From assembly GCA_032718475.1 (NCBI GenBank), contig JAUCBJ010008687.1:1-54258 (forward strand): a stretch of 54,258 bases of DNA. Reading direction: 5' to 3'. Every line of letters starts with the position of its first letter. Position 1 is the first letter of the stretch. Below the pieces are notes generated by a model that was given only the letters and a program-made list of their open reading frames with translations, made no database searches and was not told the DNA's origin. The position numbers and the translations under genes were made by a program. This DNA is from Nemertoderma westbladi (Eukaryota; Xenacoelomorpha; Nemertodermatida; Nemertodermatidae). This document shows, piece by piece, positions 10,468 through 21,226 of this stretch.

Positions 10468-10780
10468 TCATCCCAAAATTGATGAAAATTTCACCAAATA
10501 AAATTATTCAAACACCAAAACAAATTTTTCAACACCAAAAAGAATTATTCAACACCAAAACAAATTATTCAATACCAAAATAAATAAATGCTCTCCAAAA
10601 CCAATTATTAGCACCAAAATATATGACAAAACCCCCAAAATAATTACAAATTTTCCCAGAACAAATATATTTTCGCCCAAAACAAATACATTTTCGCCCA
10701 AAATAAATACATTTTCCCCCAAAACAAATACATTTTTGCCCAAAATAAATACATATTCCCCCCAAATAAATACTACTGCA
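10468..10780 (-). repeat. tandem-repeat element, copy 2 (inverted relative to 2895-3375)
   Basis: Read on the minus strand it has the same parts in the same order as the copy near 3 kb. GTATTTATTTTGGG-type units (10590-10775) come first, then TTGAATAATTTGTTTTGGTG units (10500-10590). The same tail follows, GGTGAAATTTTCATCAATTTT...GACTTTAATCGG (ending about 10463). The ORFs rich in Phe, Gly and Cys here are by-products. Confidence 0.75.
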
Positions 10781-11530
10781 GCAATAAGCCTAGCACTTCC
10801 TGGAATTTAAGTAAAAACTTCGAGACAGGGGGGAATCTGAACGCAAAACCCGCCTTGGCGAATTAATATCCCGCCTCAATGTTAAATTCTCAATATATTA
10901 ATTTCTCAATTTAGAGAATTTACTCGCCATTTACATGGCTATGTTAGTTTTCGTGCGGTGGTCCCTTTCTGGCACCAATCTCCAGTATTTTTTGTGGTAA
11001 AATTTTCATAAGTTATTATCGTTCACTAAAATTTATTTATTTGCGGTTTATAGCGGTTTTTTTGGGTGCAGGGGTGATATGCACCAATTTAGAATAGAAT
11101 GGGTCTAATTAGTTCACTATTTTAGTGTAGACTCAGTCTAGAGTTAGATCAGTCTAATTCATATATGCACCAACATTTTCCAGTCTATTCTATTCCTAGT
11201 TCAGTCTAATTAGTTAGATTAGACTGGAAGAACCAATACAATGATTAGCTCCATGCTCCAATGATTAGTATCAAATCTAATCATTGGCCATCAGATTTAT
11301 CATTGGCTGCCTGTCTACACTACTGTATATAAATGTTACATTAATTTTTAATACTACTCTGCTGGTATTGTGTTGTGTGGTGCTGGTTACTTACATTGTG
11401 GGATGTTTCCTGTTGTTATATGGATACCGAATACCGGTATCGGTAATAATTGTTTGTTAATGATAGGTACAGTAGCGTTAACGCTTAACTTAAATAGGCC
11501 TTAAAGCATTAATAAAGCATTCCCAACTGG
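10781..11530. other. no gene; palindromic AGTCTAATTAG-rich patch
   Basis: No coding region. At 11090-11235 the motif GTCTAATTAG/CTAATTAGAC recurs in both orientations, with two copies of TATGCACCAA (11078-11087 and 11163-11172), suggesting a small MITE relic. The 10857-10900 stretch (GGCGAATTAATATCCCGCCTCAAT) has a diverged match at 54092-54116. Confidence 0.4.
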
Positions 11531-11534
11531 GTGT

Positions 11535-11668
11535 AAGCGCTGTGCAGACAGTGTCGGCATAACGTTGTGACGACAGTGTCGGCATATCGTTGTGCCGACA
11601 GTGTGTAGATAATGTGTCGAGTGTCGGCGTTACGATATGCCGGAGTTACGTTGTGCCGACAGTGTCGG
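11535..11668 (+). repeat. 25-bp minisatellite, left half (target of the BEL/Pao insertion)
   Basis: Diverged units of about 25 bp, each containing TGTCGGC...TTACGTTGT...GCCGACA, so each unit is itself a hairpin. The array resumes at 31403 on the other side of the LTR element, with GTCGG duplicated at the junctions (11664-11668 and 31403-31407). The two blocks were one array before the insertion. Confidence 0.85.
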
Positions 11669-12882
11669 TGTTCGCGCTTTCAGACCTTTGGCAGTTTAAC
11701 CCACCAAATTAAGATGTCTTCTAGATATTAAATCAGTTTTTAGTCTATGACAAGTATTTGATTCACTACACTAGTCGAAACCAATCCGTGCGCGACCATT
11801 CACCCGCTGGATATTCCCGGGAGATTGGGTTCGACGGTTTAATTTTATTGCTATGTAAGCCTAATGTATTATTCGACTGACAGTATTATATAATCTCTGA
11901 CAATATTATTCACCTTCGGGAATATTAACAGTTCCTTTAGGACGTGGCGCTTTATCTATATAAACAGAGTTATGACTTAAACTACTCACAACGATATGGC
12001 TTAATTATAATTCACATATATGGCGCATTCTTTAGGAATTGCTTCTTTAACAGACTCACTCATACACAATGCTGCACAATACTGCACACTAATCTGCCAA
12101 TCTTCACTGATTTTAGTCACATATAAAAGGAACACAGGCTGACTCATGTAGGGTCTATCAAATAACATTAGATTCACTTCAAACCACTTTAACATAAGTC
12201 ACAATCGTTATTGGTAACCTTTCTCTCTTACCTTCGGTATATCAAGAATATTGGGTTTCGGGGTTATTTATCGTTATTCCAAATATAATAATTCATCAAC
12301 CATATTATGAAGAACTGACAGTAAATAGCAGTATAAAACAACAACTGAACACTGATTGTTATGAGTTTGCAATGTTTCAGCAGTCAGTATGTATGATCAG
12401 TTAGCAGTGATTCCATGAGTCAGGTCAGTTAAAGGATATATGTCCTTATAATTAAACCTACTAGTGTAAAACTAAAAACTGAAAACACGGAGGTGCCAAA
12501 AGCCGGTTCTTAGGCTCTGGGCAAAAACATAACACTGCACTACTGAGTTTCTGTATATACCTCCAACACAGAGACAACAAACGCTCTGATTGGTCAACCT
12601 GAACAACGAGAGAACAAAGAAACAAAGAAACGTCGACGTGGCAATATCAGCTGCTAGCCGTCGTCATGGTAGCGACACTGTTTTCAAAAGTATCCAGCTA
12701 TTGCGTCACGAGATTGTGGATTATGTCCTCTAAAGTACAAATACAGTACAAATACATAAGAAATGACTTTTATGTCCTCTAAAACACCAGTACAGCAAGG
12801 ACACGGCCCTTTTATGCCTGGCAAACCAACTACAGAGTACTTTAAGGGAAAATAACCGGCTAATTACGCAAAAGCTTTTACA
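11669..12882 (-). repeat. 3' LTR of the BEL/Pao element
   Basis: 1214 bp, TG..CA ends. Compared by eye with the pieces of the other LTR (25270-25759, 27725-28007, 30961-31402), the only difference I found is one extra A in the A-run near 31042. Near-identity implies a recent insertion. The small 60-codon ORF at 11944-12126 recurs unchanged in both LTRs and is probably not a gene. Confidence 0.9.
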
Positions 12883-12960
12883 CCGCTCCCAGAAAATGGG
12901 ATTTAAGTCTATAAAATATAACAAATCACAGTTTCTAAAATATAAAGATACTCTAAACAG

Positions 12961-13277
12961 TTAGCCTTTCTTACGCAGACGGCGTTTACGCAGTTTTTTG
13001 AGGCTAGCAAGAGTCTTTTTCTCTTTGGGGGGAGCCACTTTACTAGGAGGGCCATAACTCCTGGGTGAAGGGTGCAATATGATTGCATCAGAAGGTGTAG
13101 GATTGTGGTCGAGGTATCTGCCGTTTCGATATGCTTCTCCTCGAGCTGATTTTCCTCCGCTCGTAGCTGGATACGTTCATCCAAAAACTCTCGCAGAGAA
13201 TAGGATCGTCCAAGTTCGATAACTTCTTAGAGATTCTGGATTTCCCAATCGAATTGAGATAAGGCCAATTCGCTCAT
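12961..13277 (-). pseudogene. broken small basic-tailed ORF in the BEL/Pao 3' region
   Basis: An ATG at 13277 opens MSELALSQFDWEIQNL, followed by an in-frame TAA. The same frame then continues with a charged, helix-like stretch (EFLDERIQLRAEENQLEEKH). After a one-base frame change near 13130 another frame gives a proline-rich segment and a strongly basic C-terminus (LKKLRKRRLRKKG) ending at TAA 12961-12963. The continuity of protein-like composition over both breaks suggests a decayed gene of roughly 105 codons. It might be an accessory or nucleic-acid-binding protein of the element. I do not recognise it. Confidence 0.35.
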
Positions 13278-13940
13278 CGATTGGACTTACTGTTATAACT
13301 TACGTTTATCTGAACAAACGCAGGTTTCCCTTTTGATCTTTATAGAATAGCGTTTAACTCGTTTCGTACAACGCTCTCCTTCACCTTGATGAGGGGTTGT
13401 ATCGCGTTAAACGGGGACGACCATACGGTTGGATAGTGATATTAGGTGTCCGCGTCACAATCCGGCTAGGTAAGATGGGCGGCTAGCTAGAAATCACTGT
13501 CGGAGTGTTACCGATTAATTGTTAGGGTAGCACTAGATCTTTGAACAGTGAATACAGTCCGCGAGGATCCGCGACACTACCAGGATCGCAGGTCTGAGGT
13601 CCAACTAAGGAATGAGGAGGTTTGACCGAGTATTCCGGGACTCTGATCGTAGGTTTACTCCAGGATCGTTCGAGCCGAGTGAGCATAGGTGATACGTCAA
13701 CAAGTTTCGGTTTCCGTGGATGTTTATGTCTTTCCGTTTATTAGTTGGGTCTAGGGCATTTATCGTAATAATACCAAAGACGCACGTCTGGTAAGGTAAA
13801 CGCGGGTGATATTTATTTGTTGTTACAATGCTTCTATCAAGAATTCCAAATATACGTTGGAGTTACCGCGTCCATTTGTTTCTTTAGTGTCTTTTCTTTC
13901 GAGTCGATTTCGAATAGAATTTTCGCATTCGAATTTCAGT

Positions 13941-14246
13941 TTATGGTTCCGACTCCGCTGGGCAGGATATATAGTCGACATAGTCCGTATTGGGTAAATC
14001 GATAGGATGACCAGTAGTTAAGAAGCCCATATACGTACCATTACGCTGCGTATATCGAGCAACGAATTTTCTATAGTCCAACTCACGCGTGAGCTGCTCT
14101 TGGGACATTGGCGGTTCGATATAACGACCATCGTCCTCCGCAGCAGTTGGACTAACGTCGCCGCGTATTAAGCTATCAACAAACGCTTGTAAAAGTAGAG
14201 TATATCGCTCCCCGATACCAAGACCATCTTCTATCAACTCCGTCAT
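13941..14246 (-). CDS. hypothetical 101-residue ORF in the BEL/Pao 3' region
   Basis: Open from an ATG at 14246 (MTELIEDGLGIGERYTLLLQ) to a stop at 13941-13943. The frame is open further upstream to about 14350 without another ATG. Composition is protein-like and acidic, with an amphipathic N-terminal stretch, and I see no transmembrane segment. No integrase or envelope motif is visible. It lies downstream of Gag-protease on the same strand and could be an accessory protein or a leftover exon. Confidence 0.3.
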   Translation of the reverse strand: MTELIEDGLGIGERYTLLLQAFVDSLIRGDVSPTAAEDDGRYIEPPMSQEQLTRELDYRKFVARYTQRNGTYMGFLTTGHPIDLPNTDYVDYISCPAESEP

Positions 14247-14349
14247 ATCTGCTATATATGAGTTTATCCATATTATAATGAGTCCACATTTAGGCGAGCG
14301 GGCGTCGCTGCCTACCCCAATCAACCCCCGGACAGTACGAGATCCTCAG

Positions 14350-15896
14350 CGCCGATGTGTCGTCGCCGCTGTACTTTCGCCAACGACGTAGCCGCACAAC
14401 GACAACGACAACCGGCACAAGTCACTCAACTGTCCGTCCCAAAGGCTTAGATGTACTTCAGGTTTTCCTTGGAGAGTTAGGTTACTTTACGATTGCGACT
14501 GGCTACTGTAAACACACCTTAGTAGTAACATTCGCCTATAAGCTCACAAGTACCACACACACAACTTGTCACAAATTACACACACTCGGGTCACTTGTCC
14601 GTTAGTCAATGCCTTCCAGAATGTCACTGTATTATTATGTATCCTTGGATACTAGTAGTGCGCTATTTATTCCCTATGCTATTCAATGGGACAAGCTTTC
14701 TATTGTTCGTTTAACTCAATTCTAATTCTAGCGTGGTTGTTGCTATGGTGACATTATGCAAAGCTAGCGGTAGAATTAGGGTGATTCCAATGCATACAGA
14801 TCTGGGATGTTATTTAATAGTATTCTTTAATAGTCAATGTTCTGTTTTATACATGACTTTATGAATTTTATCGGCTATTGACTATGTTTGGGAGACTTTC
14901 ACACACTCATACGCATGATAAGATAAATCTCCGCTCCCTTGATCTATTAATTAATGGAATCTTGGGAACTTTATAAATTGCGTAAAAATGGCAATTTATT
15001 AAATTCATTAAAAGGCATGAATTTAAATTTATTCCCTGAAATTTTATTATTTGATAATTAAATGGACATATTTTGATTCTAGAACTTGTCTAGGGACACA
15101 AGATCCTTAATTCTAAGAAAACTGTCTCTTTAAGAATATCGGTAAATGCTACGATATCTTAATTGACTAGAATTGTTGAAGGATCTGAATTTTACAGATT
15201 TTGATTTATTAGATTTGCAAATATTAAATAATTAATATTTGAGATGGGCACCAATTTATTCCAGAACTTGTCTGGGGACGTTAACCACTGATTCTAGAAT
15301 TTGTCTTTCAAGTATATCGGTGGGTGCCGCGATATCTTAATCGACTAGAATTACAGATGGTCAAAGGGTTTAACAGATTTATTTTGCGTTATACGCTACT
15401 GTTAAAGGGACATCACGCTACTATATGTATTATTTAATATACGGTATGAGAGCAATATCGCACGAAGCAATGTCAGTGTGAAGAGGCAAGTCGTTTCCAA
15501 GGTCTACCCAGAGCTTGGTTTAGCCGAGACACGAGGATCTGAACTTTGCATTCCTAATACTCTGCCTACCAATAATACTAAAATATAGTAGTGGCTTTAT
15601 TGTACTTTAATAAGTACGGACATTTCATCTTACTGTAGTTACGTATTTATAATATAATACGGACAGTAAGGAAAGAGAAAAATAACTATTTCTTCGCCGT
15701 CGCACTAAATATAATATAAGTAAGTATGTACGTAATAAACACGAATATATTGCACTATTCTACAAAATAATCGCTAAATAATATTCTACTAAATTAAATA
15801 AAACGATTATAATAAAATTACATAGTAATACATACATAAATGTAAAATAATAAAATAATATAAAATAATAGAGTCATACACCCACTCCATATGTTG
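14350..15896 (-). other. BEL/Pao 3' region, no coding sequence seen; diverged 185-bp duplication
   Basis: Two diverged direct repeats lie at about 15075-15205 and 15260-15390. Both contain AGAACTTGTCTrGGGAC, GATATCTTAATyGACTAGAATT and a terminal ACAGATTT. No integrase-like ORF is present, although this is where integrase would be expected. Confidence 0.5.
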
Positions 15897-18800
15897 TTAC
15901 GTTATGGAGTCCCTAGATGTTTGAAGGATTAGGGAGGTGGTCGTGGGAAGAGAATCTTGCCTTCCACAGTTTCCGGAGAGTCCTCCATTCCCTTCCGGTA
16001 AACACAAACGACCGACTGGGTGATTGAGTCGCTGCATCCCGAATACAATTCCAGGTTTCCTCTTCGTCCTGGAATAGTGACGATAGAAACATCGCTCAAA
16101 GTATATGACGGCGTCACAAAGCCGATTCCAGGAGCTATAGTGGTCCGTCGTTCTCTGCAGGAGAGGTGAGAGTCCCTGCGAGACGTCTGATGTTCCAGAG
16201 CTCCAATCGCTCTCTCTGATCTTCATGAAGGATCCACTCGCGGAGGGGAGGCCCAGATCCACGGCGTCGTCCCTGGCAACATGTAATACCGACAGATCTA
16301 TCCCGGGTTCAAATAACTCCGATCCACCCGTCCGGGTTTCAGGTTCGACTTTCTCCGCTCCCTTGGCTGGTCTAATCTCAGTCGGAGTAAGATGGGGAGG
16401 CCATTCATTCTCCTTACTCAGGAAGTCGGGTTCACCTAACCGGTCTATAGTATCTGTCAGTTCTTGAGGAGTTGCTCCTCTGGAAGCGATGTCCGTTGGA
16501 TTAAACTTCTTGGGGCAATATCTCCATTGATCTACATTGGAGCTAAGATTGTCATTATCTGAGGAGTGTGGTGTTCCCTCAGTTGGGTCGTCTCCCTCAC
16601 TAGTATCATCTTCCCATTCACTCACCTGGCAGACGCGATCTTGAAGCAGTCTTTCCCTGAGCGTTCTACGGGAAGGTCCAGTAAGGTACCAACCTACTCT
16701 AGTTCTTACCGCATAGGTCTGTAGTGGCTGCGGTTGAGCAGGCCGTTTCTCTAATGTCTCCAGCGCCTCATGCGCGTTTTGGCCGATGAGTATTTGCACT
16801 CCAGGATAATCAGTCTGGAATCGAGGTATGTTAAGATGTTGGATGCTCTCATCCTCGTCCCAATTATAAAGGTCTGCTTGAGTAGTAGCGAAGTTCTTTA
16901 TAGCCACCATTTTCACTGACCTTATGCTGTGTTCTCCTAGTTCGTCCTGGGGGGTGGACAACGCTCCTACATAATAATCAGCTGTTATTGTAGATTTCCA
17001 AACTTGCATAATGCCTGACATGTTGAGCTTAGTTTGGAGCTTGGGTTGTCCAGCAAATATATCTTCGGCTAACTCTTTATCGATGAATGTTCCTGTGCTG
17101 CCGGAGTCCAGGAGGGCGTTCACTACATAACTCCTCTTAGGTCCGTGAACCCTTACTTGCACCACAGGAAACTCTCGGATCCCTACATTGGAAGATGTCT
17201 CTTTCCAAGGTGGTTGTCGTTCAGAAGTAGTTAGAGTAAAGTCGTTCTCTGTATCTTTTTCATATGTGAGTGCTCGATACACTGCGGTATTTATCATGTA
17301 ACAGGATTCGTTTTCGTCGGAGAACTCGTCTGTATAGAATCCTTCCATCTCAGATTGATCAGTGTCGTTCACATCACTGAATTGGACATGTAGCTCGGAA
17401 TCACTTACCTGATTCGGACTATTTCGATCGAATTCAGCGTGCAACAAGATATGATGTTTCGCACCACACTTTGCACACCTTATGTCAGAGAAACAGGTTC
17501 GCCGTTGGTGTCCTTGTCTGAGGCAATTATAACATAACCGCTTATCCCACATGACTTCGCGTCTCTCCGTTAATGATTTCTTTAGAAATTCATCACACCT
17601 ATTCAAATAGTGGGTCCCGTCGCACAGCGCACATTTTGGTTTGATGTTACTTACCTTATTTTGAGTCACATTGTGTACACTTGCCCTTTCTTCGGGCTTT
17701 CTCACCTGAATTCTCTTGGGAGACGTAGGAGGAGTTTTTCTTACCTGTTCCCTCCTGTCATTTGTTCGAGACTTGAATTTACTTACCTGCTCTTTAGGCA
17801 TTTTATTCACGTGATAAGATCTATCCGTGTCCTTCCCGCTATCTTCTCCTTGAGAAGTCTGGCTTTCGCCGTCATCGGTATAACATACTGGTGTTATTTT
17901 TCTCCTAGAGACGGGTTTTTCACTTACCTTGTTTTCCGGTGTTTTCTCCCTAGACAGTTTCAGGAGCTGTAATTTCACTTCTCCATCCAGGAATGACATG
18001 AGATCAGCCATGGTAGGGTCTCGCTGTTGTTGTTCCATCATATATAACACTTTCTTATCCCAGCGTGTACCTACTCCACCTTTAGGTAAAGTAGAAGCCA
18101 CTGCTCTAATAACCATAGTGTTCTGATACTCATGAGACTTACCTAGCCAATCTAATTGTCTGCAGATCTCCTGGATCTCATCGGAAAACTCGATAATTCC
18201 GCTACTAATAAACTTTCGGGGCGCTACTAACTTTGCATACAAGTACCCAGCGATATTATTCCTATTACCATACCTGATGTTTAGTGTATCCCAAACTTGT
18301 CTTAATCCGTCTGGATGTCCAATAAACTTTAACGCCATTAACTTGGGAGATCCTTCCAAGCACTCGATGAGGTATCTAAGTTTTTCTCCATTAGATAGTA
18401 CAGAGTTCTGTATGTTATCTTTATAATATTCATTAAAAGGTAACCATTTCATCTCATCTCCATTGAACTTGACGATCTCTCCAACCTTTACCGCTTGCCG
18501 GGCTTCGGTTCTAGCCATTTGACGCGTAAAACTTTCTTGGGCCATCGTGCTATTTAATATCGAGTTATCGGTATATAAATTTCTCGGATTATGATCCGGT
18601 CTATAGGGAATATCACTATCAACAGGTATATAATTACCCTTAATAGGGTTCACTATAGGAGTTTCTACTTCGCTAGCAGTATAGATGCGTGTAGGCTCCA
18701 CACCTTCCGCATGAGATACTTCAGACCTAACGGGTTGACACATTGTTACAGAGGGTGGTGGTATACCCTTTTTTAAGTTTACTAATTTATCGCGTTCTAA

Positions 18801-20906
18801 CGCGATACTTTGCTGCACTTCTTGCAACTCTAACTTACTTTCCCTCACCGTTCCTTTTAAATGTTGGACAGTCCCTTCCAACTCTCGGACCTGTTGGGAA
18901 GAGCGTTTCCGATTCTCCTTCATCTCTTCTAGGAGAATATCCATCCCCCGCCGTCTCTCGTCTACCCAATCAACCGCCGAAACGGGATCCGCCAACGTCG
19001 TAGCGGGCAGACGAGGGACAACGGGCGACAAATTTGGAATATTTCGCTCGGGGTCCAGGACCTGAACTGTCTCCTGGGCAGTTCTACGGGGCACAGGTAG
19101 CTTAGTGCTATGCAGAGGGAATTTATAGGTAGCTTCAGGGAGCCCGGGTGTGTCTATTACCGAAGGGGTGATTTCAAGAACAGGCCTACTTATTTCAGGC
19201 TCATCTACTATAGTAGGGAGTCTTTCTATTGTAATTATTTGGTCTGTGGGTTCTGTACTCTCTAAGTTGGTGTTATTTAGTTGCCTTCTAACAGCTGGAG
19301 GCAAATCAGGCAATTTCTGACGGTGGAATGTTCTTTTACGTCTGCTTAGGCGGGATCGATTTCCTCCGCCTTCAGCGTCGGTGGTATCGCCTTCCTCAGA
19401 TGATGTATACCCCTGTCTCTTGGGAGTAGATCGACTCATCATCTGCATATTGCTCGCTGTTAACTGTTTATTGAAGTTGTCTTGCTTCTCTTGAAGATTT
19501 TCCAACTCTAGTTGGGTTGCCTCTTCAGATGCCCTCCGTTCTGCTTCTGCCACTGCCTCTGCTGTTTTTCTTTCGGCTTCTGCCGCTGCCACTGCTGCTG
19601 CCGCTTTCCTTTCCGCTTCGGCCTCTGCCACTGCCACTGCTGCCTTTCTTTCCGCTTCTGCCTCTGCCACTGCTGCTGCCGCCTTTCTTTCCGCTTCTGC
19701 CTCTGCCACTGATGCTGCCACTGCCGCTGCCTTTCTATCTTCTATACGTTGTTTCTTTAATTGTTCTTCTTGGTCTCTAGCGATGCGGAGTTGTTCATCG
19801 AATTTAGCTTGGTTCGCCGCTAACCTATCCACATCAATTGCATCCAACACACGCTGGGCTCCTTCACTATTAGGGCTAAGCCCATCTAGTCTTCTCCGCA
19901 ACTCTTCATCACCTACGAAACGCTGATAGTCTGACAGATAGATGTCAATGGCATCCCTCTTATGCGGTTTCTCTGCCGTCGCTTCACTTTCCACTTGGGA
20001 AAAAGTAGCGTCTGTTGATTCTCCATGGGTTGAGCGCTCCTCCAACTGAGCTTTCCACTGAGCTGCTCCTTGAACCTGGCGACTCACCCGTTGAAACCAA
20101 GTCTTTACGGCAACTTGCAACGACGTGTCTTGTTTTCTTTTAGAAGCCTCCTCAAAGGCGGATAAGATTAGCCTAATCCGCAGAACTCTTTCTCTAACTT
20201 GATAAAGCAGCGATCCCTGCTCTTGAGGTCCTTGAGGTTGTTGAAAAAGTTGCTTTTCTATTCGCTCCATAGAGCTGAAGAATCCCTGTGCGTATCCGGC
20301 TGCGGACCTCTTCCACACAGCTGGATCGATGGTTTCCTTGGCTACTCCCATCCGGTGTATGTCTTCCCAGGCAGCTTCTGATAAATCAAACGGGAGTCCG
20401 GGTCCGGGGAAGTTCCATTGCGACTCGACAATAGACTTCAGTTCTTCACTAGTGTATCCCGCGTAACTATCTCTAGTTGTCCGTTGACTTCTCGCCCAAT
20501 CGATCTGGTGTTCTTCCACCGCGATCAATAACCCAGCGAGCACGGCTGCAGGAAGGATGAGAAGGGGATCCGTATAAACCGCATCCGTCATCTCTGCTCC
20601 GCTCTCGGGTGTCAGCTCTACAGTATCCTCACTACTGGAGCTGCTGGGCCGCTGAGGAATAAGTTCTTGACTAACGGGTTGTTGCTGTTCCGCTGCTTCT
20701 TGGTCCCGCTTGACCTGAGCTCGGGTGCCTATGATAGACCTACGATGTTGGACTAGCCTAGGTTCTGTTATTACTACTGGAGGGATGACCTTCCTCACAG
20801 TGGGAGGTGAACTGAACTTACGACCAGACGGTTGTACGTCTCGATCTGAGTTGCAGATAGTTACATCTAATAAACTGTCTGACAGGTTCTGCTTAGTATC
20901 AGACAT
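15897..20906 (-). CDS. BEL/Pao Gag-protease polyprotein, RT/RNase H deleted in frame
   Basis: Uninterrupted 1669-residue ORF from ATG 20904-20906. The N-terminal third is low-complexity with an alanine/glutamate coiled coil (AEAERKAAAAV repeats, about 389-480). A second coiled coil precedes the Gag domain. About 800-1010 matches the BEL/Pao Gag fold (DUF1759-like: IVKFNGDEMKWLPFNEYY, LRYLIECLEGSP). Three zinc knuckles start near residue 1092 (CALCDGTHYLNRC, CYNCLRQGHQRRTC, CAKCGAKHH). The retropepsin motif ALLDSGSTGTF has its catalytic Asp near 1267. After VGWYLTGP the protein jumps directly to WRYCPKKFNPTDIASRG (about 1461), which in Pao elements lies beyond RNase H, so the polymerase has been removed without breaking the frame. 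The C-terminal end is frame-degraded. It packages RNA and processes itself but cannot copy it. Confidence 0.9.
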   Translation of the reverse strand: MSDTKQNLSDSLLDVTICNSDRDVQPSGRKFSSPPTVRKVIPPVVITEPRLVQHRRSIIGTRAQVKRDQEAAEQQQPVSQELIPQRPSSSSSEDTVELTPESGAEMTDAVYTDPLLILPAAVLAGLLIAVEEHQIDWARSQRTTRDSYAGYTSEELKSIVESQWNFPGPGLPFDLSEAAWEDIHRMGVAKETIDPAVWKRSAAGYAQGFFSSMERIEKQLFQQPQGPQEQGSLLYQVRERVLRIRLILSAFEEASKRKQDTSLQVAVKTWFQRVSRQVQGAAQWKAQLEERSTHGESTDATFSQVESEATAEKPHKRDAIDIYLSDYQRFVGDEELRRRLDGLSPNSEGAQRVLDAIDVDRLAANQAKFDEQLRIARDQEEQLKKQRIEDRKAAAVAASVAEAEAERKAAAAVAEAEAERKAAVAVAEAEAERKAAAAVAAAEAERKTAEAVAEAERRASEEATQLELENLQEKQDNFNKQLTASNMQMMSRSTPKRQGYTSSEEGDTTDAEGGGNRSRLSRRKRTFHRQKLPDLPPAVRRQLNNTNLESTEPTDQIITIERLPTIVDEPEISRPVLEITPSVIDTPGLPEATYKFPLHSTKLPVPRRTAQETVQVLDPERNIPNLSPVVPRLPATTLADPVSAVDWVDERRRGMDILLEEMKENRKRSSQQVRELEGTVQHLKGTVRESKLELQEVQQSIALERDKLVNLKKGIPPPSVTMCQPVRSEVSHAEGVEPTRIYTASEVETPIVNPIKGNYIPVDSDIPYRPDHNPRNLYTDNSILNSTMAQESFTRQMARTEARQAVKVGEIVKFNGDEMKWLPFNEYYKDNIQNSVLSNGEKLRYLIECLEGSPKLMALKFIGHPDGLRQVWDTLNIRYGNRNNIAGYLYAKLVAPRKFISSGIIEFSDEIQEICRQLDWLGKSHEYQNTMVIRAVASTLPKGGVGTRWDKKVLYMMEQQQRDPTMADLMSFLDGEVKLQLLKLSREKTPENKVSEKPVSRRKITPVCYTDDGESQTSQGEDSGKDTDRSYHVNKMPKEQVSKFKSRTNDRREQVRKTPPTSPKRIQVRKPEERASVHNVTQNKVSNIKPKCALCDGTHYLNRCDEFLKKSLTERREVMWDKRLCYNCLRQGHQRRTCFSDIRCAKCGAKHHILLHAEFDRNSPNQVSDSELHVQFSDVNDTDQSEMEGFYTDEFSDENESCYMINTAVYRALTYEKDTENDFTLTTSERQPPWKETSSNVGIREFPVVQVRVHGPKRSYVVNALLDSGSTGTFIDKELAEDIFAGQPKLQTKLNMSGIMQVWKSTITADYYVGALSTPQDELGEHSIRSVKMVAIKNFATTQADLYNWDEDESIQHLNIPRFQTDYPGVQILIGQNAHEALETLEKRPAQPQPLQTYAVRTRVGWYLTGPSRRTLRERLLQDRVCQVSEWEDDTSEGDDPTEGTPHSSDNDNLSSNVDQWRYCPKKFNPTDIASRGATPQELTDTIDRLGEPDFLSKENEWPPHLTPTEIRPAKGAEKVEPETRTGGSELFEPGIDLSVLHVARDDAVDLGLPSASGSFMKIRESDWSSGTSDVSQGLSPLLQRTTDHYSSWNRLCDAVIYFERCFYRHYSRTKRKPGIVFGMQRLNHPVGRLCLPEGNGGLSGNCGRQDSLPTTTSLILQTSRDSIT
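17401..18144 (-). promoter_or_regulatory. cluster of consensus 5' splice-donor sequences inside Gag
   Basis: On the coding strand the octamer AGGTAAGT occurs five times within 744 bp (complement positions 17403-17410, 17649-17656, 17781-17788, 17932-17939, 18137-18144). AGGTAAGA (about 17739-17746) and AGGTGAG (17701-17707) lie in the same stretch, and AGGTGAGT follows at 16620-16627. In the protein most appear as QVS or KVS. A random octamer is expected far less than once in this length. I infer a role in RNA splicing or its suppression. Confidence 0.5.
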
Positions 20907-21226
20907 GACTAGGTATGTACAGTTGAATGCCTACTGCTATATTACAGTCTAAGCAAGTCTAGTAACTCAGTATGAACTGCTAGCCTAGTAATTAATTACC
21001 GTTACTGCTACTCAGTGTAGCGTGATATATATATAATATATTAGAATACCGGTATACTTATAGTATATATAACTATATAAGTATTATTACAGACTAGGTT
21101 TATCACAGAATACCGGTATAATTTTAGCACAAATATATATAAATATATAATAGGCCTATCGGAATACCGGTATACAGCTTACAGTTTGTAGTATATATAA
21201 TTCTGGAATAGAATTAATTACAAGTA

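Noticed and set aside
11944-12126. Identical 60-codon ORF in both LTRs as a conserved gene
   Set aside because: Identity follows from the LTR pair being young; there is no independent evidence for coding.
19512-19780. Plus-strand Cys/Leu/Phe-rich ORFs
   Set aside because: They are antisense to the AEAERKAAA coiled coil of Gag and are low complexity.
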